A DNA stretch of 5,801 nt, from contig DGOT01000293.1 of assembly GCA_002389465.1 (NCBI GenBank), positions 3,808 through 9,608 on the forward strand. Reading direction: 5' to 3'. Each line of letters opens with the position of its first letter. The first letter of the stretch is position 1. Of this stretch, positions 1 through 5,766 are shown piece by piece. The position numbers and the translations under genes are program-made. The DNA comes from Bacteroidales bacterium UBA4459 (GTDB lineage Bacteria > Bacteroidota > Bacteroidia > Bacteroidales > F082). The notes below the pieces were generated by a model that had not been told where the DNA came from, searched no databases, and was given only the letters and a program-made list of their open reading frames with translations.

Positions 1-501
1 CTCCCATTTCATCTGGCGGACTGTTTCAATAAAGGGAAATGATTCGATATCACCCACCGTACCACCGATTTCCGTAATGACAAAATCGTAATTACCTGTC
101 TCTCCCAGTATACGGATGCTGCGCTTAATTTCGTCGGTGATGTGGGGGATGACCTGCACGGTAGTACCCAGGTATTCACCTTTTCGCTCTTTGTTAATCA
201 CGTTTTGATAGATGCGTCCGGTCGTCACATTGTTGGCCTGTGAAGTAGGTGTGCTGGAAAACCGTTCGTAATGCCCGAGGTCCAGGTCGGTCTCTGCACC
301 GTCTTCAGTTACATAGCACTCGCCATGTTCATAAGGGTTCAATGTGCCGGGGTCGACATTAATGTACGGATCAAGTTTTTGGATGGTAACCGAAAAACCA
401 CGCCCCTGAAGAAGTTTTGCCAGAGATGCGGAGATGATTCCTTTTCCGAGCGATGAGGTTACACCACCGGTGACAAAGATGTATTTTGCTTTTTTATTCA
501 T
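1..501 (-). CDS. pyrG: CTP synthase, N-terminal 167 residues (partial, continues beyond the left edge)
   Basis: CTP synthase makes CTP from UTP, ATP and glutamine in the cytoplasm, the last step of de novo pyrimidine nucleotide synthesis. The visible part is the N-terminal amidoligase (synthetase) domain. It begins M-N-K-K-A-K-Y-I-F-V-T and carries the P-loop GGVTSSLGKG at residues 12-21 with Lys20. KLDPYINVDPGT lies at 42-53, the TEDGAETDLDLGHYERF block at 65-81 (Asp74 fits the Mg-binding aspartate), TTGRIY at 93-98, VQVIPHIT at 115-122, and EIGGTVGDIES at 144-154, whose Glu144 fits the second metal ligand. The family is usually about 535-545 residues, so roughly two thirds, including the glutaminase domain, lies outside the window. 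The ATG at 501-499 gives the normal family N-terminus; no Shine-Dalgarno is seen. It runs in the same direction as gap, 130 bp downstream of it. Identification is by strong motif match. In several Bacteroidota the next gene is yidC (from memory), which cannot be checked here. Confidence 0.97.
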   Translation of the reverse strand, partial: MNKKAKYIFVTGGVTSSLGKGIISASLAKLLQGRGFSVTIQKLDPYINVDPGTLNPYEHGECYVTEDGAETDLDLGHYERFSSTPTSQANNVTTGRIYQNVINKERKGEYLGTTVQVIPHITDEIKRSIRILGETGNYDFVITEIGGTVGDIESFPFIETVRQMKWE

Positions 502-553
502 TGCGAATAATACTGTTTGAATAAAACAAGCGTACAAATAAACAATAAATAGA

Positions 554-570
554 CTTTTAATTATTAAAAG
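554..570. repeat. Perfect 7-bp inverted repeat between gap and pyrG
   Basis: The arms CTTTTAA (554-560) and TTAAAAG (564-570) are separated by three bases. On the minus strand this would form a small hairpin about 60 nt past the gap stop, followed by T-rich sequence. With only one G-C pair per stem it is a poor rho-independent terminator. It could be a weak terminator, a protein site, or a chance product of AT-rich DNA. Confidence 0.35.
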
Positions 571-580
571 AAGCCTACTA

Positions 581-592
581 ATTGTTAACAAT
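581..592. repeat. 12-bp perfect palindrome ATTGTTAACAAT
   Basis: ATTGTTAACAAT reads the same on both strands with no spacer, so it suits a dimeric DNA-binding protein better than an RNA hairpin. It lies 40 bp past the gap stop and 80 bp upstream of the pyrG start. Its core TGTTAACA recurs at 1301-1308 (inside gap) and 4831-4838 (upstream of htrA and dapF). No regulator can be named from the sequence. Confidence 0.35.
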
Positions 593-631
593 AAGCTGAA
601 AGTTATCCTTGTTTTATCTTACGCGAATAGC

Positions 632-2095
632 CTAATAATAAGTTGGCCGTTTAACATGCCCCATCATTTTGGCAACCCTGATCACCTGTAAGCTATATCC
701 GTATTCATTATCATACCACACATACACAACGACGTTCTTTTTGTCTTCTGAAACCTTAGTAGCCAGGCTATCGAAGATGGCTGTTGCAGGTTCGCCAACA
801 AAGTCAGTTGACACGGCATCGATGGCTGTTGAATATTTTACCTGTGCCACAAGTTCCCCTGTAAGCGCTGTTTGGCGCATCAGTTCATTTATTTCCTCGA
901 CACTGGTTTCCCGTTTTAGTTCCAGCGACATGATCACCAGCGAAACATTAGGTGTGGGCACACGGATTGCGTTACCGGTAAGTTTTCCTTTAAGCGTGGG
1001 TACAGCCTTGGAAACCGCACTGGCAGCACCGGTTTCGGTAATTACCAGATTCAATGGTGCCGAACGTCCTCTTCGGAATTTCTTATGCATGTTATCCAGC
1101 AGATTCTGGTCGTTGGTAAATGAATGCACTGTTTCCAGATGTCCTTTCTCAATGCCGACTTCATTTTCCAGTACGGCCAGCACCGGTGCAGCAGCATTTG
1201 TAGTACACGAGGCAGCCGAGAAAACGGTTTCTTTCTTATAGTCAATTCCGGAATGATTCACTCCGAAAACAATGTTAGGAATATCACCTTTTCCTGGCGC
1301 TGTTAACAGAACTTTACTTACCCCTTTGGCGTTCAGATGCCTGCCTAAACCTTCTCTGTCGCGGAAAATACCAGTGTTGTCTATTAAAATAGCATTGTTT
1401 ATTCCATATTCGGTGTAGTCAATTTCTTCCGGGTTGCTGGCAGCCAGCATCAGAACTTCGTGCCCGTTCATGTAAATTGTTTTGTCGTCCAGATTTTCAA
1501 TGGCAACACCTCTAAACGGACCGTGTACCGAATCGTGCCGGAACAGGGAAGCTCTTTTGGTTATTTGTCTTTCGTCATTACTTCGTGTAACAATGGCCCT
1601 TACTCGCAACTGCTTTCCATTACCCAGAATGATGAGTTCGCGTGCCAGCAGCCGCCCGATTCGCCCAAATCCGTATAAAATAACATCGACAGGTTTGTTG
1701 AATAGTGCCTTCACACCGATTAAATGTTTTAGTTTGACTTTTACAAAGTCTTCATGGTCCACATAGTCTTTCTTCTCTTCAATCCATTCCCTGTTGAGCC
1801 GGCCAATGTCAAGTTTTGACGGGCCTACTTTACAGTGGAGAATTGCTTTGGCGAGGTTTAGCGAATCGATAACTTTTAAAGGTCTGTCGATGATATTTTC
1901 TGCATACGAATGCCTGTACAAAATTAAGCTGGCACTTCGGTCGATAAACTGGCTTCTGTAAAATACAAGTTCGATAGATTTGTCGTAAAAAAGTTTGGAT
2001 AATACACTGATGAATTCGTTAGCCTGCATCTCCCGTTCCGCCCAGTCATTCAAGGAGTCTTCATAGGTTCCGTTGATGTTTTTTTGCTGTGACAT
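632..2095 (-). CDS. gap: Glyceraldehyde-3-phosphate dehydrogenase, long form with N-terminal extension
   Basis: Cytoplasmic enzyme interconverting glyceraldehyde 3-phosphate and 1,3-bisphosphoglycerate with NAD(P). At 487 residues it is about 150 longer than standard GAPDH (330-340). The excess is mainly an N-terminal segment (1-135) that I cannot assign to a domain; similar long forms exist in Bacteroidota and some Gammaproteobacteria. The Rossmann motif GFGRIGR is at 142-148. The catalytic segment SCTTNAAAP has Cys297, with His324 in HSFTNDQ; the 27-residue spacing matches Cys149-His176 of classical GAPDH. TGAASAV is at 355-361, GNAIRVPTPNVSLV at 374-387 (Arg378 fits the phosphate-binding arginine), and NEYGYS at 463-468. 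The usual NAD-selecting aspartate after strand beta-2 (A-V-N-D-L) is replaced in A-I-V-T-R (167-171), which suggests NADP(H) use; that is inference. The ATG at 2095 lacks a Shine-Dalgarno. The upstream rpoD terminator implies a separate promoter. Bacteroidota often carry a second, short GAPDH elsewhere, so this copy may not be the main glycolytic one. Confidence 0.95.
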   Translation of the reverse strand: MSQQKNINGTYEDSLNDWAEREMQANEFISVLSKLFYDKSIELVFYRSQFIDRSASLILYRHSYAENIIDRPLKVIDSLNLAKAILHCKVGPSKLDIGRLNREWIEEKKDYVDHEDFVKVKLKHLIGVKALFNKPVDVILYGFGRIGRLLARELIILGNGKQLRVRAIVTRSNDERQITKRASLFRHDSVHGPFRGVAIENLDDKTIYMNGHEVLMLAASNPEEIDYTEYGINNAILIDNTGIFRDREGLGRHLNAKGVSKVLLTAPGKGDIPNIVFGVNHSGIDYKKETVFSAASCTTNAAAPVLAVLENEVGIEKGHLETVHSFTNDQNLLDNMHKKFRRGRSAPLNLVITETGAASAVSKAVPTLKGKLTGNAIRVPTPNVSLVIMSLELKRETSVEEINELMRQTALTGELVAQVKYSTAIDAVSTDFVGEPATAIFDSLATKVSEDKKNVVVYVWYDNEYGYSLQVIRVAKMMGHVKRPTYY

Positions 2096-2274
2096 TACTG
2101 ATTTGGTTTTGATTAATGAATGGAGTAAGTTCTTAAAACTTTTTCAACAAATGAATATAATTTATTTCATTTGAAATTACACACAGCAAAGATGAAAAAA
2201 TTTTATGAGAAATCGATGATATCTATGAATTCCTGTGCAAAATAAAATCTATATTAATTATAATCGCCAGGGAG
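2096..2274 (-). promoter_or_regulatory. AT-rich region expected to hold the gap promoter
   Basis: This stretch lies between the rpoD terminator and the gap start, so the gap promoter should be here. No exact match to the Bacteroidota consensus (TTTG near -33, TAnnTTTG near -7) was found by eye. The nearest is TTCATTTG on the minus strand at 2155-2148, with TTTC 17 bp upstream (2176-2173), which lacks the conserved A. A 6-2-6 dyad (ATTTCA-TT-TGAAAT, 2164-2177) overlaps that candidate. No larger gene is visible in the region. The location is inferred from layout, not from a recognised motif. Confidence 0.4.
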
Positions 2275-2311
2275 AAAAACAAAAAAGGCAGCTACTATGA
2301 GTGCTGCCTTT
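2275..2311 (-). terminator. Rho-independent terminator of rpoD
   Basis: A perfect 9-bp stem is formed by AAAGGCAGC (2284-2292) and GCTGCCTTT (2303-2311) around a 10-nt loop. Read on the minus strand, the stem is followed by TTTTTTGTTTTT (2286-2275), a classic U-tract. It begins 24 nt past the rpoD stop codon, the right place and direction to end that transcript. On the plus strand only three T residues follow the stem, so activity that way should be weak, and no plus-strand gene ends nearby. Confidence 0.9.
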
Positions 2312-2335
2312 ATAAAAGTCTTTACAGGCGAATGT

Positions 2336-3202
2336 TTATTGACCCAGATAAGCTTTCAACAGCCTGCTTCGTGAAGTATGGCGCAACCGGCGGATGGCTT
2401 TTTCCTTGATTTGCCGAACCCTTTCGCGGGTGAGGTTGAATTTTGATCCTATCTCTTCGAGAGTTAAGCTATGGTTTAGGCCAATACCATAATACATATT
2501 AACTACGTCCCGTTCTTTTTCGCTGAGTGTAGCTAACGAACGCTGGATTTCCCGTCCCAGCGACTCACGCATCAGGTATTCGTCGGTTTCGGGTGAATCT
2601 TTCGGGACAAATACATCCAGAAATCTCGTCTCTTCATCGGCTGCCAAAGGTGCGTCCATTGATACATACCTTGTAGCAATTTTCATGGCCGAATCAATTT
2701 TATGGCCCGGAACTTCCAGTTCATCGGCAATTTCATGTGCTGATGGTGGGCGTTCAAACCTTTGTTCCAGTCTTGAAGATGTTTTTTTAATTTTATTGAG
2801 CGATCCTACCTGGTTCAGAGGTAGTCTTACAATCCGCGATTGCTCGGCGAGTGCCTGCAAAATTGACTGGCGAATCCACCATACGGCATACGAAATGAAT
2901 TTGAAACCCCTGGTTTCATCAAATCGTTTGGCGGCTTTAATCAATCCGACATTTCCTTCGTTAATAAGATCGGGGAGGCTTAGTCCTTGATTTTGATACT
3001 GTTTGGCAACAGAAACGACGAAACGTAAATTGGCTTTGGTAAGCTTCTCAAGCGCAATCTCGTCACCGGCTTTTATTCTTCTGGCCAGCTCAACTTCCTG
3101 TTCAGCAGTAATCAGATCTTCCTTCCCGATTTCCTGTAAATATTTGTCGAGTGAAGCAGTGTTACGATTAGTAATTGATTTTGTAATCTTTAGCTGTCTC
3201 AT
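2336..3202 (-). CDS. rpoD: Primary sigma factor RpoD of the Bacteroidota type (no region 1.1)
   Basis: Directs RNA polymerase to housekeeping promoters. The 288-residue protein starts directly before region 1.2 (about 16-48, SLDKYLQEIGKEDLITAEQE) and lacks the acidic region 1.1 of E. coli sigma70. Region 2.1-2.2 spans about 51-94, with LINEGNVGLIKAAKRF at 79-94. Region 2.3-2.4 is about 98-118, with RGFKFISYAVWWIRQSI at 98-114 and the strand-opening pair Trp108-Trp109. Region 3 runs about 120-190, opening with EQSRIVRLP. Region 4 is about 218-274, with the -35-reading helix-turn-helix LTLEEIG...LTRERVRQIKEKAIRRLR. Arg259, Glu260, Arg263 and Gln264 match the E. coli -35-contacting residues, whereas E. 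coli Thr440 in region 2.4 aligns with Leu115. The known Bacteroidota promoter has a TTG-type -33 box but a divergent -7 box, which fits. The full region set and essentially family-typical length support the primary sigma rather than an alternative one. The gene lies 80 bp after htrA and has its own terminator. Confidence 0.96.
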   Translation of the reverse strand: MRQLKITKSITNRNTASLDKYLQEIGKEDLITAEQEVELARRIKAGDEIALEKLTKANLRFVVSVAKQYQNQGLSLPDLINEGNVGLIKAAKRFDETRGFKFISYAVWWIRQSILQALAEQSRIVRLPLNQVGSLNKIKKTSSRLEQRFERPPSAHEIADELEVPGHKIDSAMKIATRYVSMDAPLAADEETRFLDVFVPKDSPETDEYLMRESLGREIQRSLATLSEKERDVVNMYYGIGLNHSLTLEEIGSKFNLTRERVRQIKEKAIRRLRHTSRSRLLKAYLGQ

Positions 3203-3282
3203 GTTAGTTTAATGAAAAATGATTCTCTGTATTAAGAAAAAGGACACGCAATTTCGTTAAAATTATTCTAAATAACAAATTT

Positions 3283-4746
3283 TTACAACATAAATTCGTA
3301 AGAAATTCTTACACCGTTAAGATACATGCCTTTAAGTCGAATTATTTTTGTTTTTTTATTGCTTAAGGCCTTTTCGAGACTCTCCTCTGATGAAATTTTC
3401 TGGCCGTTTATTTCTGTTATGATAAACCCTTCAGTAATGCCGCCTCTATCTAAAAATCCTTTACCAACGTCCGTCACTTTCAGCCCTTGTTCGATACCCA
3501 GTTTACTTTTTTCTTCCCCTGTGATCTTTTTCATCGAAGCTCCGAGTAATTCATTATAAAAGGAATCTTCTGCTTTTATGATTCCAGTCGTTCCATCTTC
3601 GTTTTTTAGGGTAACATCATAATAAAGTTCTTCACGGTCCCTGTTGATCTCAACGGTGACAACCTCTCCGGGGTTATGCTGACCGATGGCTCCCATTAGT
3701 TCGGAAACGGTATTTATTTCCTGATCGTTCACGCTGAGGATGACATCTCCCTCACGTATTCCGGCATCATAAGCTCCACCGTTCTCAACAACACCGGCAA
3801 CATAAATTCCTTTCACTTCGTCCAAACCGAGTTTGTCAGCGAAAGAAGCATCGATGTCTCTGATCTGGACACCAATAAAAGCACGTTGAATTTCGCCGTA
3901 CTTCAACAGGTCGTCCACTACTTTATGCACAATATTAACAGGAATAGCGAACGAATAACCTTCGTAAACACCTGTGTGCGATGCTATGGCGGCATTAATG
4001 CCGATCAGTTCTCCATCCGTATTTACCAGGGCTCCTCCGCTGTTGCCTCTGTTTACTGCGGCATCGGTTTGAATAAATGATTCGATGGCCGATTGAGTGC
4101 CCAGGATATTGATGTTACGTGCTTTAGCGCTTACAATTCCGGCCGTAACCGTTGAGGTAAGATTGAACGGGTTGCCGACTGCCAGCACCCATTCGCCAAC
4201 TTTTACTTCGTCAGAGTTGCCAAAGGTTAAAAAGACAAGGTCATCAGCATCTACTTTTATTAAGGCCAGGTCGGTTGCCGGATCGGTACCGATTATAGAG
4301 GCTTCCAGCTCACGGCGGTCGTTGAAAGTAACGCTGATTTTGTCTGCTCCTTCAACTACATGGTTATTAGTCACAATATAACCGTCGGGCGAAATGATGA
4401 CTCCTGACCCGAAAGCAACATATGTGTTTGCACGGTTCGGATAGCCAAAGTAATATTTGAATGGGCCGAAAAAGTCGTCATACGTACTACTTTTCACACT
4501 TATTTCAGTTTTAATATGGACAACAGCATTTACCGATTTCTCGGCAGCATTCACGAAATCTGCTTCCTGAGCAATCAGGTAATTCGCTCGATGTACAGGC
4601 AGCTGTTGCATGCTAACGTTCTCTTGTGTTTGTTTTGCCTGTTTGTTATTGTCCTTAACTGTGCCGTTAAGGATCACAGCAGCTATGAGCAGAATGAAAA
4701 TTGTTCCTGCAGCTGCGCCAATAAAACTTTTTCCAGCAATTTTCAT
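3283..4746 (-). CDS. htrA: HtrA/DegP-family (Do) periplasmic serine protease with two PDZ domains
   Basis: Envelope quality-control endopeptidase that degrades, and in relatives also chaperones, misfolded periplasmic proteins. Residues 1-6 are basic and 8-26 form one hydrophobic segment: a signal peptide or signal anchor, with no obvious lipobox and an unclear cleavage site. The trypsin-like domain covers about 62-280. Its triad is His129 (VTNNHVV), Asp159 (DPATDLALI) and Ser236 (RGNSGGAL), so it should be active. The segment before GSGVIISPDG contains an aromatic stretch (DDFFGPFKYYFGY, 90-102) resembling the LA loop. PDZ1 is about 286-382, starting near RAFIGVQI, with AGIREGDVILSVN at 328-340. 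PDZ2 is about 396-487, with GGITEGFIITEINGQ at 435-449. The length is normal for the Do family. The ATG at 4746 is preceded by AAAGG only two bases away, a poor Shine-Dalgarno. It diverges from dapF and reads toward rpoD. DegP, DegQ and DegS subtypes cannot be separated from sequence alone, though two PDZ domains argue against DegS. Confidence 0.95.
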   Translation of the reverse strand: MKIAGKSFIGAAAGTIFILLIAAVILNGTVKDNNKQAKQTQENVSMQQLPVHRANYLIAQEADFVNAAEKSVNAVVHIKTEISVKSSTYDDFFGPFKYYFGYPNRANTYVAFGSGVIISPDGYIVTNNHVVEGADKISVTFNDRRELEASIIGTDPATDLALIKVDADDLVFLTFGNSDEVKVGEWVLAVGNPFNLTSTVTAGIVSAKARNINILGTQSAIESFIQTDAAVNRGNSGGALVNTDGELIGINAAIASHTGVYEGYSFAIPVNIVHKVVDDLLKYGEIQRAFIGVQIRDIDASFADKLGLDEVKGIYVAGVVENGGAYDAGIREGDVILSVNDQEINTVSELMGAIGQHNPGEVVTVEINRDREELYYDVTLKNEDGTTGIIKAEDSFYNELLGASMKKITGEEKSKLGIEQGLKVTDVGKGFLDRGGITEGFIITEINGQKISSEESLEKALSNKKTKIIRLKGMYLNGVRISYEFML

Positions 4747-4932
4747 AACCTTTGTTTTTAATGATGTATTTTTGTTATCAGTTTCAGAACGGTGGACTGA
4801 GCCGTAAATTACTTGCCGCGTGTTAATTTATGTTAACATTTAAATAAAGCAAGTTGACTATTTTGTCAGGCTTCTGCCAGCGTTTAGTAAGCGTTTTAGC
4901 AACATCAATTATTTTGCCATAACAGATCAAAG
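4747..4932. promoter_or_regulatory. Divergent intergenic region for htrA (minus) and dapF (plus)
   Basis: Both flanking genes read outward, so the promoters of each should lie in these 186 bp. By eye there is no full TTTG/TAnnTTTG promoter in either direction. On the minus strand, TTG (4857-4855), 19 bp, then TAAATTAA is a partial match for htrA with correct spacing but two mismatches in the -7 box. On the plus strand, TATTTTG occurs at 4859-4865 and 4910-4916, one base shorter than consensus and without a well-spaced -33 box. The region also holds the TGTTAA repeats at 4821-4838 and an imperfect direct repeat, GCGTTTAG (4880-4887) and GCGTTTTAG (4891-4899). Confidence 0.55.
4821..4839. repeat. 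Paired TGTTAA repeats and ATGTTAACAT palindrome upstream of htrA and dapF
   Basis: TGTTAA occurs at 4821-4826 and again at 4831-4836, exactly ten bases apart, about one helical turn. The second copy is part of the perfect 10-bp palindrome ATGTTAACAT (4830-4839). The first copy also pairs as an inverted repeat with TTAACA at 4833-4838. A regulator site is possible, but the DNA here is AT-rich and such short repeats can arise by chance. Confidence 0.3.
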
Positions 4933-5727
4933 TTGAAAATAAATTTTTGGAAATATCAGGGTAACGGCAACGATTTTATTATTATTGATAATAGGAGCGG
5001 AGGTGTAAATCTTAGCAACGAACACATAAAAAAATTGTGTATGCGCAGATTCGGGATTGGTGCCGATGGACTGATCATCATTGCGGCTTCAACTGTTTCT
5101 GATTTTGAGATGATTTATTATAATTCGGACGGTGCGCTCAGCAGCATGTGTGGCAACGGAGGGCGTTGCGCAGCTATGTTTGCTTTTCTTCAGGGGGTGT
5201 CGGGTAATGAGATGATATTCAGCGCATATGATGGCTTGCATAAAGCTGTTATTGAAGACAGGTGTACCGATCATTTATGCGATGTGTCGTTGTCAATGAC
5301 GGATGTGACTGAAATAGAAAAAGAGGATAACTTCTATTTCTTAAATACCGGCTCGCCGCACTATGTTGAATTTGTGTCGCATGTTGCTGAAATAGATGTT
5401 GTTGCCGAAGGCAGAAAAACGAGATACAGCGAAAGGTTCATGCCGGATGGTACCAATGTGAATTTTGTGGAAATGGATGACGACAGAATATTTGTAAGGA
5501 CTTATGAAAGAGGGGTGGAGGATGAAACTTTGTCATGCGGAACCGGTGTAACAGCTTCAGCTATGGTAGCTTATTTCATCAACGGTAAAACCTCTCAGCT
5601 GGTGCATACTACCGGAGGCGAATTTATTGTAAGTTTTGAACCCGGAGAGAGCAGAACCTTTAAAAATGTCTGGCTCAGAGGACCGGCCGAGTTTGTTGTT
5701 GAAGGAAGCGTGGAAATCTCTGTGTAA
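4933..5727 (+). CDS. dapF: Diaminopimelate epimerase, TTG start
   Basis: Cofactor-independent cytoplasmic racemase converting LL-2,6-diaminopimelate to the meso form, the precursor of lysine and of peptidoglycan cross-links. The 264 residues match the usual size (about 260-280). It opens MKINFWKYQGNGNDFIIID, the typical family N-terminus with the GxGNDF motif. FGIGADGL is at 40-47 and the first active-site cysteine, Cys73, is in MCGNGGRC (72-79). NTGSPHYVEF is at 138-147, PDGTNVNFVE at 171-180, and YERGVEDETLSCGTG (191-205) carries the second active-site cysteine, Cys202. Both catalytic cysteines and the two-lobed layout are intact. TTG is the only plausible start: an in-frame TAG lies at 4897-4899 with no ATG or GTG between it and 4933, and the next internal Met falls inside the conserved fold. 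No Shine-Dalgarno is evident. It diverges from htrA; no terminator hairpin follows the stop. Confidence 0.96.
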   Translation: MKINFWKYQGNGNDFIIIDNRSGGVNLSNEHIKKLCMRRFGIGADGLIIIAASTVSDFEMIYYNSDGALSSMCGNGGRCAAMFAFLQGVSGNEMIFSAYDGLHKAVIEDRCTDHLCDVSLSMTDVTEIEKEDNFYFLNTGSPHYVEFVSHVAEIDVVAEGRKTRYSERFMPDGTNVNFVEMDDDRIFVRTYERGVEDETLSCGTGVTASAMVAYFINGKTSQLVHTTGGEFIVSFEPGESRTFKNVWLRGPAEFVVEGSVEISV

Positions 5728-5766
5728 GCTTTAATTAAAAATCTTTTCTCAGTTGCGTCCTAAACG

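Noticed and set aside
271..456. 61-codon plus-strand frame over the pyrG region
   Set aside because: It is antisense to the conserved P-loop and metal-binding part of CTP synthase and has no motif of its own.
669..1241. 190-codon plus-strand open frame antisense to gap
   Set aside because: It lies wholly opposite a well-supported gene with intact catalytic motifs. Its translation is Ser/Thr/Phe-rich low-complexity sequence typical of a shadow frame and shows no recognisable domain.
2148..2176. Candidate Bacteroidota promoter for gap (TTTC, 17 bp, TTCATTTG on the minus strand)
   Set aside because: The near-invariant A of TAnnTTTG is missing and the -33 box has a mismatch, so it is mentioned in the intergenic entry but not called as a promoter.
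2192..2245. 17-codon plus-strand ORF (MKKFYEKSMISMNSCAK) upstream of gap
   Set aside because: Very short, no ribosome-binding site, points away from both neighbours, and AT-rich DNA often yields such frames. I see nothing that separates it from chance.
3263..3275. Hairpin TTATT-CTA-AATAA between htrA and rpoD as a terminator
   Set aside because: The stem has five A-T pairs and no G-C pair, too weak for intrinsic termination even though some T residues follow on the minus strand.
4516..4807. Plus-strand frames of 81 and 65 codons overlapping the start of htrA
   Set aside because: They are opposite the htrA signal region; the Cys/Ser/Leu-rich translations mirror the antisense of a hydrophobic leader and would remove the htrA promoter space.
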